From contig CAYPYN010000008.1 in the NCBI GenBank assembly GCA_964415295.1, forward strand, positions 1 to 64,000: a stretch of 64,000 bases of DNA. The letters are read 5' to 3'. Below, in pieces: positions 8,339-17,332 of this stretch (position 1 is the first letter of the stretch; the number at the start of each line of letters is the position of its first letter). The notes below the pieces were generated by a model. The model saw nothing but the letters and a program-made list of their open reading frames with translations, was not told the DNA's origin and did no database searches. Source of the stretch: SB21 sp964415295 (lineage in GTDB: Bacteria > CLD3 > SB21). The position numbers were made by a program, and so were the translations under genes.

Positions 8339-10957
8339 TTATTTTATGAGAAGCATTTTTCTTGTAAGACGAAATTTATCGGTTTCCAATCGGTAAAGGT
8401 AAACTCCGCTGGCTACTTCCTTTCCACGAGCGTTCTTTCCGTCCCATAGGACATCATAGCGGCCCTGAGATCTATAACCGTCAAACAACACGGCGATTTC
8501 CTGACCCAACAAGTTATAAACAACGACCTTTACGTGCGAGTCAAAAGGGATTTCAAAACGGATCGTTGTAGCCGGGTTGAAAGGGTTCGGATAGTTTTGA
8601 AACAGGTAAAAATCCGTTGGAACAATATTCCGTGAAGGATTGTATAGAACGGCAATCGGTGCATCCTCATGGATGACCGCCGACACGACGCCGTCCTTGC
8701 CTTCCCCTCCGGCATAGACCCATTGGTGGCCGATCCATTGATAGATTCCAATTTTGCGATGATCATCTATGGGCGGTATATCATTCAACATATGGGTGTA
8801 TCTCATTTCAATTCTCAAATCTCCCGTTTTTTCCGTCACGGTCCATTCAAGTCCGGACCCAAGGCTGATCCAACCTGCGGGTGGTGAAACAGGATCCATG
8901 CGGCTTAATAACATAAAACCATTTCCTTCAGCTGAGACTCTGTAAGGTCCAAAGGCGGCCGGTTTGTCCATACCGAAAACCAAATAATGTTTATTCAGAG
9001 ATACCGAAAAGGCATGTATGTCCGTGGCCGTAGCTTCAACGGTCAGGTCTGAAGAGTTGGCAACGTCATAATCTCCAAAGAAAAGATCGCCGGATTTTTG
9101 CATAGATAATGCTTGCCCGTTGACCTCAAGGTGAACGGCGGTCAACACGGAATCCGCTCCGACGGCAAACCGTACCCGACTTACCACAGGAGACGCCAAG
9201 GCTCCCAGAGAAAGCTGCGCATATTTGATTCCGGAAGTCGTATCGGGCGGAGGAGAGATCTGGGCGGCCGATTTCATGATCCAACCGGCGGAATCAAATA
9301 ATACAGACACCGGCTGATGAGACACAACAACAGAAAAAGTCTGTAAAGCCTGATCGTTAAAGACCGTAAATGAAGTATCCCAACCCGAGGCCGTAAGTTT
9401 GATATCGATGGGCATTGTAAAATAGGCCGGATTGGTTCTAATACTCTGATTGACTCCTATCGTAACTTTGTGCCCTCCTCCGGACGCCGGATCGGTTCGG
9501 TACCAATAAGTGTAATTGGGAAAGCCTTGTCCGTAAATCCATTCATTAAAAAAATAATCGAGGTCCCTTCCGGATGTCTCTTCACATACCTCTTGAAAAT
9601 CCAAAGTAGTTGCCGTGCCGAATTTCAAGTCGGGATCATTGGCGTAATTGTACATCGCATCAAAAAAAACCGAATCCCCTAGAACGCGCCGGAGCATATG
9701 AAGCACCGTCGCACCTTTGGCATACACGCGGTTGTAATTGAACATGTAATTGACATTGGAAGAATCGGTCAGAAAAAGAGTTCCCGTGGCGTTTTTTGCC
9801 GCATTCATGTCATTTATCACATTGCTCCAAAACGCAGCCTTTCCGTATAAGGCTTCGGCATACAAGGATTCGCAATAAGTGGCGAACCCTTCGTTGAGCC
9901 AAAGATGTCCCCACGTCCTGCAGGTGATCATATCGCCGAACCACTGGTGAGCCAGTTCGTGAGCGATGGTAAACTCGTTGAACGTACCCGTAGAGGTCAT
10001 CGTCTGGTGTTCCATTGCGCCGCCCCAGCCGAATTCACAATGGCCGTATTTTTCATTCACAAAGGGATAACGGCCGAACATATTGGAAAAAACATTCAAC
10101 ATACCGATCGTTTTGGGAAGCGAGGACTGCGCGCTGGAAAGATGTTCGGGAAGCACATAATTCAATACCGGCATGGAATCACCCGGCTGATATTTCCACC
10201 AATTGGTGAATTCAGAAAAATTGGTCAGTGTTACAGAAATCAGATAGGCCGAAATCGGATAGCGCGTTTGCCAATGGTAAGTGCGGGTGCTGTTCCCGTT
10301 ATCGGTGACTTGGATCAGTCTTCCATTCGACCCAGCCTTAAAAGATGAACTGCAGGTGATCAAAATATCTGCGGAATCGGCTTTGTCGCTCGGGTGATCT
10401 TTGCAAGGCCACCAGTCCTTGGCGCCATTGGGTTCGCTGAGGCTCCAGACCCATGGCGTGCCCAGGTGGGAAAGAAAGGCAAAACTGCCAAAGCCGCTGC
10501 TGCCGGGCAGGCCCCGGTAATACACGATAACCTCAAAAATGTCGCCGGTGCCGTAGGCCTGGTCGAGCTGTATGTCAAAGTAATGTGAAAATTGTGTAAA
10601 AGAAACCGGCGTTCCACCGCATCGCACAGAATCCACAGTCATCGAATTCATCAGGTCCAGGCTAATGACTGTGAGTCCATCCCGCAGGCTTTTGGCTCGC
10701 ATCACAACATATCCGGTGAGGTAGTTGGGTTTCGGCGCTGTCGTTATCGTAATATCAAGTTTGTAATACAGCGCGTCGTAACGGGGATCCGATGGGGCCT
10801 GTGCGCTGAGAAAGGACGTCTTGTATCGAAGGCTTTCTGTCTTGGCGAGAGACTCCCTATGTCCGGGATCACGGACGTCCTGAGAGAAAAGTATTGATGT
10901 TGATAACAAAAGCAGGACGACGTACCATAAGGCAGACCATCGGATAGCGCGTTTCAT
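8339..10957 (-). CDS. secreted M1-family aminopeptidase with T9SS sorting domain
   Basis: An 872-residue secreted zinc metallopeptidase. A signal peptide (residues 1-25) precedes the M1 N-terminal beta domain, the catalytic domain with HELAH at 333-337 and the third zinc ligand Glu356 (WLNEGFATY), exactly HExxH-X18-E. GGAMEHQ (312-318) stands where the exopeptidase GxMEN motif lies. The last 90 residues form a type IX secretion C-terminal domain, starting at FQNYPNPFNPATTI and ending with SGVYLYRLET and KMLLIK. It is therefore expected to be exported and released or anchored at the cell surface, and to digest peptides. AAAGGAG lies six bases before the ATG. Confidence 0.93.
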   Translation of the reverse strand: MKRAIRWSALWYVVLLLLSTSILFSQDVRDPGHRESLAKTESLRYKTSFLSAQAPSDPRYDALYYKLDITITTAPKPNYLTGYVVMRAKSLRDGLTVISLDLMNSMTVDSVRCGGTPVSFTQFSHYFDIQLDQAYGTGDIFEVIVYYRGLPGSSGFGSFAFLSHLGTPWVWSLSEPNGAKDWWPCKDHPSDKADSADILITCSSSFKAGSNGRLIQVTDNGNSTRTYHWQTRYPISAYLISVTLTNFSEFTNWWKYQPGDSMPVLNYVLPEHLSSAQSSLPKTIGMLNVFSNMFGRYPFVNEKYGHCEFGWGGAMEHQTMTSTGTFNEFTIAHELAHQWFGDMITCRTWGHLWLNEGFATYCESLYAEALYGKAAFWSNVINDMNAAKNATGTLFLTDSSNVNYMFNYNRVYAKGATVLHMLRRVLGDSVFFDAMYNYANDPDLKFGTATTLDFQEVCEETSGRDLDYFFNEWIYGQGFPNYTYWYRTDPASGGGHKVTIGVNQSIRTNPAYFTMPIDIKLTASGWDTSFTVFNDQALQTFSVVVSHQPVSVLFDSAGWIMKSAAQISPPPDTTSGIKYAQLSLGALASPVVSRVRFAVGADSVLTAVHLEVNGQALSMQKSGDLFFGDYDVANSSDLTVEATATDIHAFSVSLNKHYLVFGMDKPAAFGPYRVSAEGNGFMLLSRMDPVSPPAGWISLGSGLEWTVTEKTGDLRIEMRYTHMLNDIPPIDDHRKIGIYQWIGHQWVYAGGEGKDGVVSAVIHEDAPIAVLYNPSRNIVPTDFYLFQNYPNPFNPATTIRFEIPFDSHVKVVVYNLLGQEIAVLFDGYRSQGRYDVLWDGKNARGKEVASGVYLYRLETDKFRLTRKMLLIK

Positions 10958-10981
10958 AACGGCTCCTTTCAGGGGGCAGGG

Positions 10982-12526
10982 TCATTTTTCTTTCATCGAC
11001 TTCTCATAATCGCGGATAAAATTCTTGATTCCTTCATAAATCCCCTCGGCGATCTTTTTTTGTCCATCTTCGGACTTCAGGAACTTTTCCTCTTTTACAT
11101 TTGAAATGAATGCGGTCTCGACCAGTACCGAAGGCATCGAAGCGCCCATCAATACATAGAACGGCGCCTGGGAGACACCGCGGTTTTGCAGATCAACCTG
11201 CTTGTCGATGCCCTTTTGAATATACGCTGCAAGCTCTTCGCTTTCTTTTACGAAAACACTCTGCATAATGTTACTCAGAATGAATTTCTCATCCGTAAAA
11301 TCGCCGTATTTATGCTTATCTTCTTCAAGTTCGATCACTTCGTTCTCCAGTCGCGCAACCGCCAAAGCCTCATCCGTACGGCTGGGAGACAGGAAAAAAG
11401 TTTCAAATCCGTTAGCAGTCCTTTTTACATTGGCATTGCAGTGGACGCTGACAAAGAGTTTAGCGTTGACGGAATTGGCGAATTTCGTCCGTCCGTGGAG
11501 AGTTGGGTAGGTGTCGCCCGTTCTCGTATACTCTACTTTGAGTCCGAGTCTTTGTTCTATCAATTTGCCCAGTTTAAGTACGATACCCAGCGTGACATCC
11601 TTTTCTTTTGTACCGTTCTTACCTTTAGCGCCGTTATCCTTTCCGCCGTGGCCGGCATCGAGGCAGATCTTATCGATCTTCCATTGATCCTTCTGAATAT
11701 TGATTGAAGCCGGCTTTTGCCCGGTCACATCCAAATGTGCAGGATCGCTTACCCGTACGCTGACATAGATGTCGCCGGTCTTATCATCAATGGCAATTTC
11801 CTGTCCCGGGATTTCATAATTGAGCTGAAACGAAAGCTGAACGGAATTCTTGTGCTGAAAGATCAGAGCCGATTTGATTAATTTGAATTGCTCCGATCGT
11901 TTGATGCCGCTCGCCAGATCGTCGGAGTAACGCCCGCCGGAAACGGTGACGTATAGCCAATTCTTATTGCGCCAGACTTCCACGTCGTCTTTTCGAAAGT
12001 CCCTTCCGGTCTTGATCTTCATCAGAAGTCCGTTGGACTTCTTGTCAAAATCGATCGCTGAGAGATTGACGGTATTGGAATCAGTATCTTCGATCTTTGT
12101 TACAATAACAGGTTCGGCTATTTGTGCGTTAAGGAGGAGTTTTTGTCCGTTGACCAGAATAGGTGAGGGCAGAAAGCTATTAAGTACAGGTATAAAAAAC
12201 TGTAACGGAACGAAGATCATACCGTCGATATACGGGCATTCGACCGGCATCTGAAGGCTCTGCTTCTCATCAATAACAATAAAGGGGTTTTGACCGGTGA
12301 TCTTGACCTGACGATCAGAAAGAGATACGACCACTTTTCTTTTGGCCGTATTTTCATAGAATCCGGCTTCAGTAAGTTCTACAATATCCTTAATAGAAAC
12401 GTAATCCTGATCCCCGGTGTACAGGGGTATTACTTCGATAGATCGTTTTCCAAACTCCAGCTTGACGGCACTTTGTGCGAAAAGAGAGTTTGCTGATACC
12501 AATAGCAGTAAAAGGATCTTCTTCAA
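10982..12526 (-). CDS. N-acetylmuramoyl-L-alanine amidase (Amidase_3) with N-terminal accessory domain
   Basis: A 514-residue protein with a signal peptide (1-18), a beta-rich N-terminal half that looks like a copper-amine-oxidase-N/AMIN-type accessory region (about 20-260), and a C-terminal zinc amidase domain (about 286-507). Zinc ligands are visible: His293 in DAGHGGKDNG, Glu308 in KEKDVTL and His362 in SVHCNAN; a VETAFISN block holds the catalytic glutamate. The enzyme cleaves the bond between N-acetylmuramic acid and the stem peptide during cell separation or wall recycling. It lies 24 bases upstream, in transcriptional order, of the M1 peptidase gene and 13 bases after purD. Confidence 0.93.
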   Translation of the reverse strand: MKKILLLLLVSANSLFAQSAVKLEFGKRSIEVIPLYTGDQDYVSIKDIVELTEAGFYENTAKRKVVVSLSDRQVKITGQNPFIVIDEKQSLQMPVECPYIDGMIFVPLQFFIPVLNSFLPSPILVNGQKLLLNAQIAEPVIVTKIEDTDSNTVNLSAIDFDKKSNGLLMKIKTGRDFRKDDVEVWRNKNWLYVTVSGGRYSDDLASGIKRSEQFKLIKSALIFQHKNSVQLSFQLNYEIPGQEIAIDDKTGDIYVSVRVSDPAHLDVTGQKPASINIQKDQWKIDKICLDAGHGGKDNGAKGKNGTKEKDVTLGIVLKLGKLIEQRLGLKVEYTRTGDTYPTLHGRTKFANSVNAKLFVSVHCNANVKRTANGFETFFLSPSRTDEALAVARLENEVIELEEDKHKYGDFTDEKFILSNIMQSVFVKESEELAAYIQKGIDKQVDLQNRGVSQAPFYVLMGASMPSVLVETAFISNVKEEKFLKSEDGQKKIAEGIYEGIKNFIRDYEKSMKEK

Positions 12527-12538
12527 GGCGCGTTCCTG

Positions 12539-13807
12539 TTAAGTTCCTCTGCGCAGCGCACGATAGCCGATGTCTTTTCGGTAATGCGCATTATCAAAAT
12601 GTATTTTCTCAATGGCCGAATAAGCCTGACGGACCGCTTCGGCTAACATAGTCGATTCCGCGGTAACGGCCAGGACACGTCCGCCGGTCGAAACAATTTT
12701 TCCGTTACGCCATTCGGTTCCGGAATGAAAAACCAGAGCTTCATGATTATCGATACGATCGAGGCCGGAGATAGCTTTATGCTTCTCGTAATGATCGGGA
12801 TATCCGCCCGAAGCCATGACTACGCAGGCGGCTGAACGCGGGTGAAGCTCTAACCGGAAATTTTTCATCTCTCCAGCAGACGAAGCTAACAAAAGATCCA
12901 GGATGTCGCTCTTGATAAGCGGCATCACGACCTGACACTCCGGATCGCCGAAGCGGCAGTTGAATTCAACCACTTTTGGCCCGTCCTGAGTTAACATCAG
13001 TCCGCAGTAGAGAACGCCTTGGTAAGGCCGGCCTTCAGCGGCCATGGCCGAAATCGTCGGTTCGATGATCTCTTTTCTTACAAGGGTCATGATTGTTTCC
13101 GTGACGACCGGCGCCGGTGCATACGCGCCCATTCCTCCCGTATTCTTTCCCAGATCGCCATCGAAGATGCGCTTATGATCCTGGGCAGCAGGGAGAACCG
13201 CGTAATCCTCTCCATCGGTGACAGCAAAGATCGAAGCCTCTTCGCCTTCCATGAATTCCTCAATAACCACTGAATTTCCGGCTTCGCCAAATTCGTTCTT
13301 TATCGTATCAACGGCACTGAGTGCTTCTTGAACCGTCGGACATACGATAGCGCCCTTTCCGGCGGCGAGTCCGTCGGCTTTGACCACGCAAGGTCGATTC
13401 TTCTCGGTGATATATCTTTTTGCGGAGGAGGCGTCGGTGAACACTTCGAAGGCGGCCGTCGGGATGCCGAATTTTTTCATCAATTTCTTGGCAAACACCT
13501 TGCTCCCTTCTATCTCGGCGGCTTTGGCGGAAGGGCCAAATATCCTGAGCCCAAGTTGTCTGAAATGGTCCACGATCCCTAGAGCAAGCGGCTGTTCGGG
13601 CCCCACGACGGTGAGATCTATTTGATTCTTAGAGGCAAAATCTGAGAGGGCATTAATATCGGTTGCCTGAATATCCACGCATTCGGCCATGGAACGAATC
13701 CCTCCATTGCCCGGAGCGCAGTAGATCTTGGAGACTATCGGCGATTGACCGATCTTCCATACCAAAGCATGTTCGCGGCCGCCGCCGCCGATGACGAGGA
13801 TCTTCAT
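12539..13807 (-). CDS. purD: phosphoribosylamine-glycine ligase
   Basis: A 422-residue ATP-grasp enzyme of purine synthesis that joins phosphoribosylamine and glycine to give GAR. It starts with the family block GGGGREHALVWKI, continues with VGPEQPLALGIVD, ADGLAAGKGA, the GGMGAYAPAP motif and FNCRFGDPECQ. Length is normal. The gene lies between the YebC-family gene and the amidase with gaps of about 15 bases, so the group is likely co-transcribed. purM is on the other strand near 31.7 kb; the other pur genes are not in the window. Confidence 0.96.
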   Translation of the reverse strand: MKILVIGGGGREHALVWKIGQSPIVSKIYCAPGNGGIRSMAECVDIQATDINALSDFASKNQIDLTVVGPEQPLALGIVDHFRQLGLRIFGPSAKAAEIEGSKVFAKKLMKKFGIPTAAFEVFTDASSAKRYITEKNRPCVVKADGLAAGKGAIVCPTVQEALSAVDTIKNEFGEAGNSVVIEEFMEGEEASIFAVTDGEDYAVLPAAQDHKRIFDGDLGKNTGGMGAYAPAPVVTETIMTLVRKEIIEPTISAMAAEGRPYQGVLYCGLMLTQDGPKVVEFNCRFGDPECQVVMPLIKSDILDLLLASSAGEMKNFRLELHPRSAACVVMASGGYPDHYEKHKAISGLDRIDNHEALVFHSGTEWRNGKIVSTGGRVLAVTAESTMLAEAVRQAYSAIEKIHFDNAHYRKDIGYRALRRGT

Positions 13808-13822
13808 ATAAAAAGAGCCGCC

Positions 13823-14530
13823 TTATTTCATATTGTGGTAAACGTTCTGAACGTCCTCATCCTCTTCGACCGCGGCGATCAGCTTCAACACATCCTCTTC
13901 CTGCTTTTCATTAAGTTCGTTGGTCGAATTAGGCACGTATTGCAATTCTGCGGTAATGACCTTGAGTTTCTTTTCTTCCACAGCCTTTTGCATCTTGGTG
14001 AAATCGGTGAAGGAGGTGTAAACATAGATCTCATTTTCATCCAAGGCAAAATCCTCCGCGCCATAATCGATCAGTTCCAGTTCCAGTTCTTCGGTATTCA
14101 CGTTCTCCGCTTCGAGCTTGAAGACCCCTTTGCGTTCGAAGAGAAATCCGACCGAACCGGAAGCGCCGAGAGAACCGTTATGTTTCGTAAAATGCATGCG
14201 GATATTGGCCACTGTCCGTGTAGGGTTATCCGTTGCGCATTCGACCAGAATGCCGATGCCGTGCGGTCCGTATCCTTCGTACAGAACTTCCTGAAGATCT
14301 TTTTCATCTTTTGAAGAAGCGCGTTTGATGGCGGCCTCGATACGGTCCTTGGGCATATTAACGCCTTTGGCGTTTTGTATGGCGGTGCGCAGGCGAGGAT
14401 TCAGATTGGGATCCGGGCCGCCCAATTTTACCGCGATGGCAATTTCTTTTCCGTAACGCGTGAAGGCTTTGGCCATTTTGTCAAAGCGCGCGAACATTTT
14501 GTATTTTCTCTTTTCAAATATGCGTCCCAT
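13823..14530 (-). CDS. YebC/PmpR-family protein
   Basis: A 235-residue member of the YebC family, recognised by NPRLRTAIQNAK, NMPKDRIEAAIKRA, YEGYGPHGIGILVEC and NIRMHFTKHNGSLG. Members have been described as DNA-binding transcriptional regulators and, more recently, some as translation factors that relieve ribosome stalling on proline stretches; which applies here is unknown. The N-terminus is unusual in that the usual MAGHSKW start is replaced by MGRIFEKRKYKMFARFDKMA. AGGA lies five bases before the ATG. Possibly co-transcribed with purD. Confidence 0.93.
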   Translation of the reverse strand: MGRIFEKRKYKMFARFDKMAKAFTRYGKEIAIAVKLGGPDPNLNPRLRTAIQNAKGVNMPKDRIEAAIKRASSKDEKDLQEVLYEGYGPHGIGILVECATDNPTRTVANIRMHFTKHNGSLGASGSVGFLFERKGVFKLEAENVNTEELELELIDYGAEDFALDENEIYVYTSFTDFTKMQKAVEEKKLKVITAELQYVPNSTNELNEKQEEDVLKLIAAVEEDEDVQNVYHNMK

Positions 14531-14621
14531 ATCGGATCCTGTTTCCTCTATTTATTATTATTTGGTTCTTAGATAATCGGCGTTGAAGCGGGTCGACTCA
14601 GCGGGAATATATGGGATTTAT

Positions 14622-14646
14622 GTTACTTTTTCGAGAAAAAAGTAAC
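14622..14646. terminator. AT-rich stem-loop after the TonB-like gene
   Basis: GTTACTTTTT (14622-14631) pairs with AAAAAGTAAC (14637-14646) around a short loop CGAGA, one base from the end of the TonB-like gene on the minus strand. It probably slows or ends transcription, but a classic GC-rich stem is lacking, so the call is moderate. Confidence 0.5.
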
Positions 14647-14647
14647 G

Positions 14648-15301
14648 TCATGGCACGGCTTTATCCAGGAACTCAAAGCGGTGATCGGTCCAGGCCACGA
14701 CGGGATTTTTTCCGTCGGAAGCCGGATTGTATCGGCATTTGTAGACGGTTTCGATGGCGAGTTTTTCAAGCGTAGCATTGCGGGTGGTGTTCGTTTTTAC
14801 TTTGTGATCGACCACCTTACCCGTTACATCGATCTTCACCTGCAGAATGATCACGCCTGACACACCTTGTTTCTGAAGATCCGCCGGATATTCCGGAAAT
14901 TTGCTGACCATGAGTTTAGGCGGGAAATACTCCGACTTGCCTTTCCCGCTTCCCGGAGGCGCCGGCATGGCTGGGATCTCCAGCAATCCGTCTTCCGTAC
15001 CGAAGCGGACATCGGTTTCATCCGACAACACATCTTCCACTATATCGCCGGCGATCGGAATGACCGGCTTAATCGGAGAACCTTTTACCGATAACGCCTG
15101 GCGTGTCTGAGGAATGTCGCTGACCTCAAGCACAATGTCGGTCTTTTTGATGTCGGACAGATCCCCGGTCCGGACGTCCGGCATGATATGCGTGAAGATC
15201 ACATGCAGAAAAAGGATGAGCAGAAGTGCGGATTCCAAATAGAGAACGTGGTGTTCTTTATCCAATTTGTGTGCGGGCGTTTGGGTTTCATTGGTATCCA
15301 T
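14648..15301 (-). CDS. TonB-family energy-transducing protein
   Basis: A 217-residue protein with a short cytoplasmic start, one membrane helix (about residues 20-39, LYLESALLLILFLHVIF), a linker and a C-terminal TonB domain (about 130-212) containing YPADLQKQGVSG, VILQVKID and ATLEKLAIETVYKCRYNPA. TonB proteins pass energy from the proton motive force to outer-membrane receptors. The linker lacks the long proline-rich stretch of E. coli TonB. No ExbB/ExbD or TonB receptor is adjacent. It could alternatively be a TonB-like protein with a structural role. Confidence 0.88.
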   Translation of the reverse strand: MDTNETQTPAHKLDKEHHVLYLESALLLILFLHVIFTHIMPDVRTGDLSDIKKTDIVLEVSDIPQTRQALSVKGSPIKPVIPIAGDIVEDVLSDETDVRFGTEDGLLEIPAMPAPPGSGKGKSEYFPPKLMVSKFPEYPADLQKQGVSGVIILQVKIDVTGKVVDHKVKTNTTRNATLEKLAIETVYKCRYNPASDGKNPVVAWTDHRFEFLDKAVP

Positions 15302-15355
15302 AAGATTCGGTAGACTTCCTTACTTGTAAAACGCGCCGGGGCAAGGATTGTTTCT

Positions 15356-16372
15356 TTAAGCCAGCACTTCTTCTGCAAAGGCCGTTTGACGGGTCAGGGT
15401 CTGCAAAATACGTTTGGTAAACACTTTGACCATTCTCTTGCGGTAAGCCGGGCGGAAATTGGTCAGGTCCATAGGTTTGGCTGTCTGGTAGGCGATCTCG
15501 GAAGCTTCGTCAATCTCTTTCTCGGAAATTGTCTTTCCGATCAGAACTTGCTGTGCAGCGGTCACTTCCCATGGACAGGAGAATACGGCTCCTAGGACTA
15601 TTTTTGCGTCCAGGCATTTTCCTGTGTCATCCAAAACCACGCTTACCATGACACCAAGCATAGGATAGTCGATCGCCTGGCGGCGGCGCAGTTTCATATA
15701 AGCGCCGCGAAATCCTTTGGGCAAAGCCGGGATATGAACTTCGGTCAGGATCTCGTCCGGGCGGAGATCGTTGAACGCCATGCCGTCGTTCTTGTAAAAT
15801 TCATGCAGCGCCACGATACGTTCTCCGCCGGAACTGACGAGTTTGATCCGAGCATTCATGGCATAAAGTACGGGGACGGTATCGCAGGACGATATCGCAT
15901 AACAGCGATGCCCTCCGGGCGCCACGCGGCAGATGTCGCCGTCCTTCTTCATACAATTATTGATCGCCTTGCGCCAAAAATAGGACTGATTGTAATAATA
16001 ACATCGCGTGTCGAGAAGGATATTTCCTCCGATAGTGCCTTTGTTTTGTAATAACGGGGTTGCAACTTTTTTGGCTGCTTCCGCCAAAACAGAATAATTA
16101 TTTGCGATCAAGCTATTAGTACCTAACTCAGAAAGAGAAACCAGCGCGCCGAGAGTCAAACCGTTTTGATCGTCATAATGGATCTTTTTGAGTTCAGGAA
16201 TTTGGCCGATACTGATCAGCAGTTCAGGCTCGAATAATTTATTCTTCATGCTCGGAATCAGGTCCGTACCGCCCGCCAAGACCTTGGCGCGTTCCTTATA
16301 CCGGCCAAGCAGTGCGGCCGCTTCAGAAACCGTTTCCGGCGCCTTAAATTCAAACGAAGGCAGGGTCATCAT
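15356..16372 (-). CDS. FAD-binding subunit of a molybdenum hydroxylase, 4-hydroxybenzoyl-CoA reductase beta-like
   Basis: A 338-residue CO dehydrogenase/xanthine dehydrogenase flavoprotein subunit. AGGTDLIPSMK (33-43) and KGTIGGNILLDTRC (111-124) are FAD-binding blocks. A loop holds Cys124, Cys140, Cys148 and Cys157; this spacing (16, 8, 9) is the one I recall for the extra [4Fe-4S] cluster of the 4-hydroxybenzoyl-CoA reductase beta subunit, which ordinary xanthine dehydrogenase lacks. The enzyme needs a molybdopterin subunit and a [2Fe-2S] subunit, and neither is in the window. It lies between rpe and the TonB-like gene, with no clear functional link. The true substrate is unknown. Confidence 0.85.
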   Translation of the reverse strand: MMTLPSFEFKAPETVSEAAALLGRYKERAKVLAGGTDLIPSMKNKLFEPELLISIGQIPELKKIHYDDQNGLTLGALVSLSELGTNSLIANNYSVLAEAAKKVATPLLQNKGTIGGNILLDTRCYYYNQSYFWRKAINNCMKKDGDICRVAPGGHRCYAISSCDTVPVLYAMNARIKLVSSGGERIVALHEFYKNDGMAFNDLRPDEILTEVHIPALPKGFRGAYMKLRRRQAIDYPMLGVMVSVVLDDTGKCLDAKIVLGAVFSCPWEVTAAQQVLIGKTISEKEIDEASEIAYQTAKPMDLTNFRPAYRKRMVKVFTKRILQTLTRQTAFAEEVLA

Positions 16373-16431
16373 AAAGTGAATAGACTCCCGTTATGCAAAT
16401 AAAAATCTCACGGCAAAAAAATATGCCGCTG

Positions 16432-17094
16432 CTAAACCTGAGTTGTATGAGGTGAAATTGTTTTCAGTTTTTGAATCCGCTCTTTTGGCTTGTCCGAGCC
16501 GAAGACATAGGAACCGGCAACCAGCACCTGGGCGCCGGCGCGTACCACCTGTGAACCGGTCTGATCATTGATGCCGCCGTCCACTTCGATCAGGATTTTC
16601 CGGGAGCCGATCATTCTCGAAAGAGCTTGTATCTTCTGAACGGACGACGGGATGAATGATTGTCCGCCGAAACCCGGATTGACGGACATGACAAGTATCA
16701 GATCAACATCGTCGAGCACGTAGTTCAAGGTCTCCGGAGGAGTGGCCGGATTGAGTACGACTCCCGACCTGGCGCCCGTGCTGCGGATGAAATGCAGCGT
16801 GCGGTCCAAATGGACGCAGGCTTCCTGGTGAACGGAAATAATGTCCGCTCCGGCGTTACGGAAATCCTGTATGTAGCGGTCAGGATTCTCAATCATGAGG
16901 TGAACGTCGAGCGGCAATCGAGTGACTTTGCGCAAATGTTCCACCACGACGGGGCCGATCGTGATATTAGGTACGAAATGTCCGTCCATGACATCGACAT
17001 GAATCCAATCGGCGCCGCCTTCCTCCGCGGTTTTGATATCCCGCTCCAGGTGAGTGAAATCGGCCGACAATATGGAGGGAGCTACAATAGCCAT
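16432..17094 (-). CDS. rpe: ribulose-phosphate 3-epimerase
   Basis: A 220-residue TIM-barrel epimerase of the pentose phosphate pathway interconverting ribulose 5-phosphate and xylulose 5-phosphate. It shows APSILSADF at the start, the metal- and catalysis-linked HVDVMDGHFVPN, NPGFGGQSFIP and IEVDGGIN. The reading frame extends upstream to a TTG at 17115, but the ATG at 17094 gives the usual MAIVAPSILSADF start and is chosen. It is divergent from selB across a 238-base gap. Confidence 0.95.
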   Translation of the reverse strand: MAIVAPSILSADFTHLERDIKTAEEGGADWIHVDVMDGHFVPNITIGPVVVEHLRKVTRLPLDVHLMIENPDRYIQDFRNAGADIISVHQEACVHLDRTLHFIRSTGARSGVVLNPATPPETLNYVLDDVDLILVMSVNPGFGGQSFIPSSVQKIQALSRMIGSRKILIEVDGGINDQTGSQVVRAGAQVLVAGSYVFGSDKPKERIQKLKTISPHTTQV

Positions 17095-17332
17095 AATTAT
17101 AAAAAGTGATGACAAAAAATTACGGAAACAAGATAGAGAAATATGGGTACAGAATCAAATATTTCCTGAAATTAGATCCGTGTTCTGCCAAAAAGAAGTT
17201 TACCGCCAATGGAGGTTCATCTTATCATTTTTTTCATCATTCATTTGTTGTTTTGATGTTTAATTTTCTCATATTTAGCATGAACTAAGTACCTGACTTT
17301 CTCATTGTCATTTGCTGGAAAATTGGTTGGCC

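Noticed and set aside
17095..17332. tRNA-Sec or other RNA gene in the rpe-selB gap
   Set aside because: No cloverleaf with a long variable arm or conserved TTCGA loop can be folded from this AT-rich gap.
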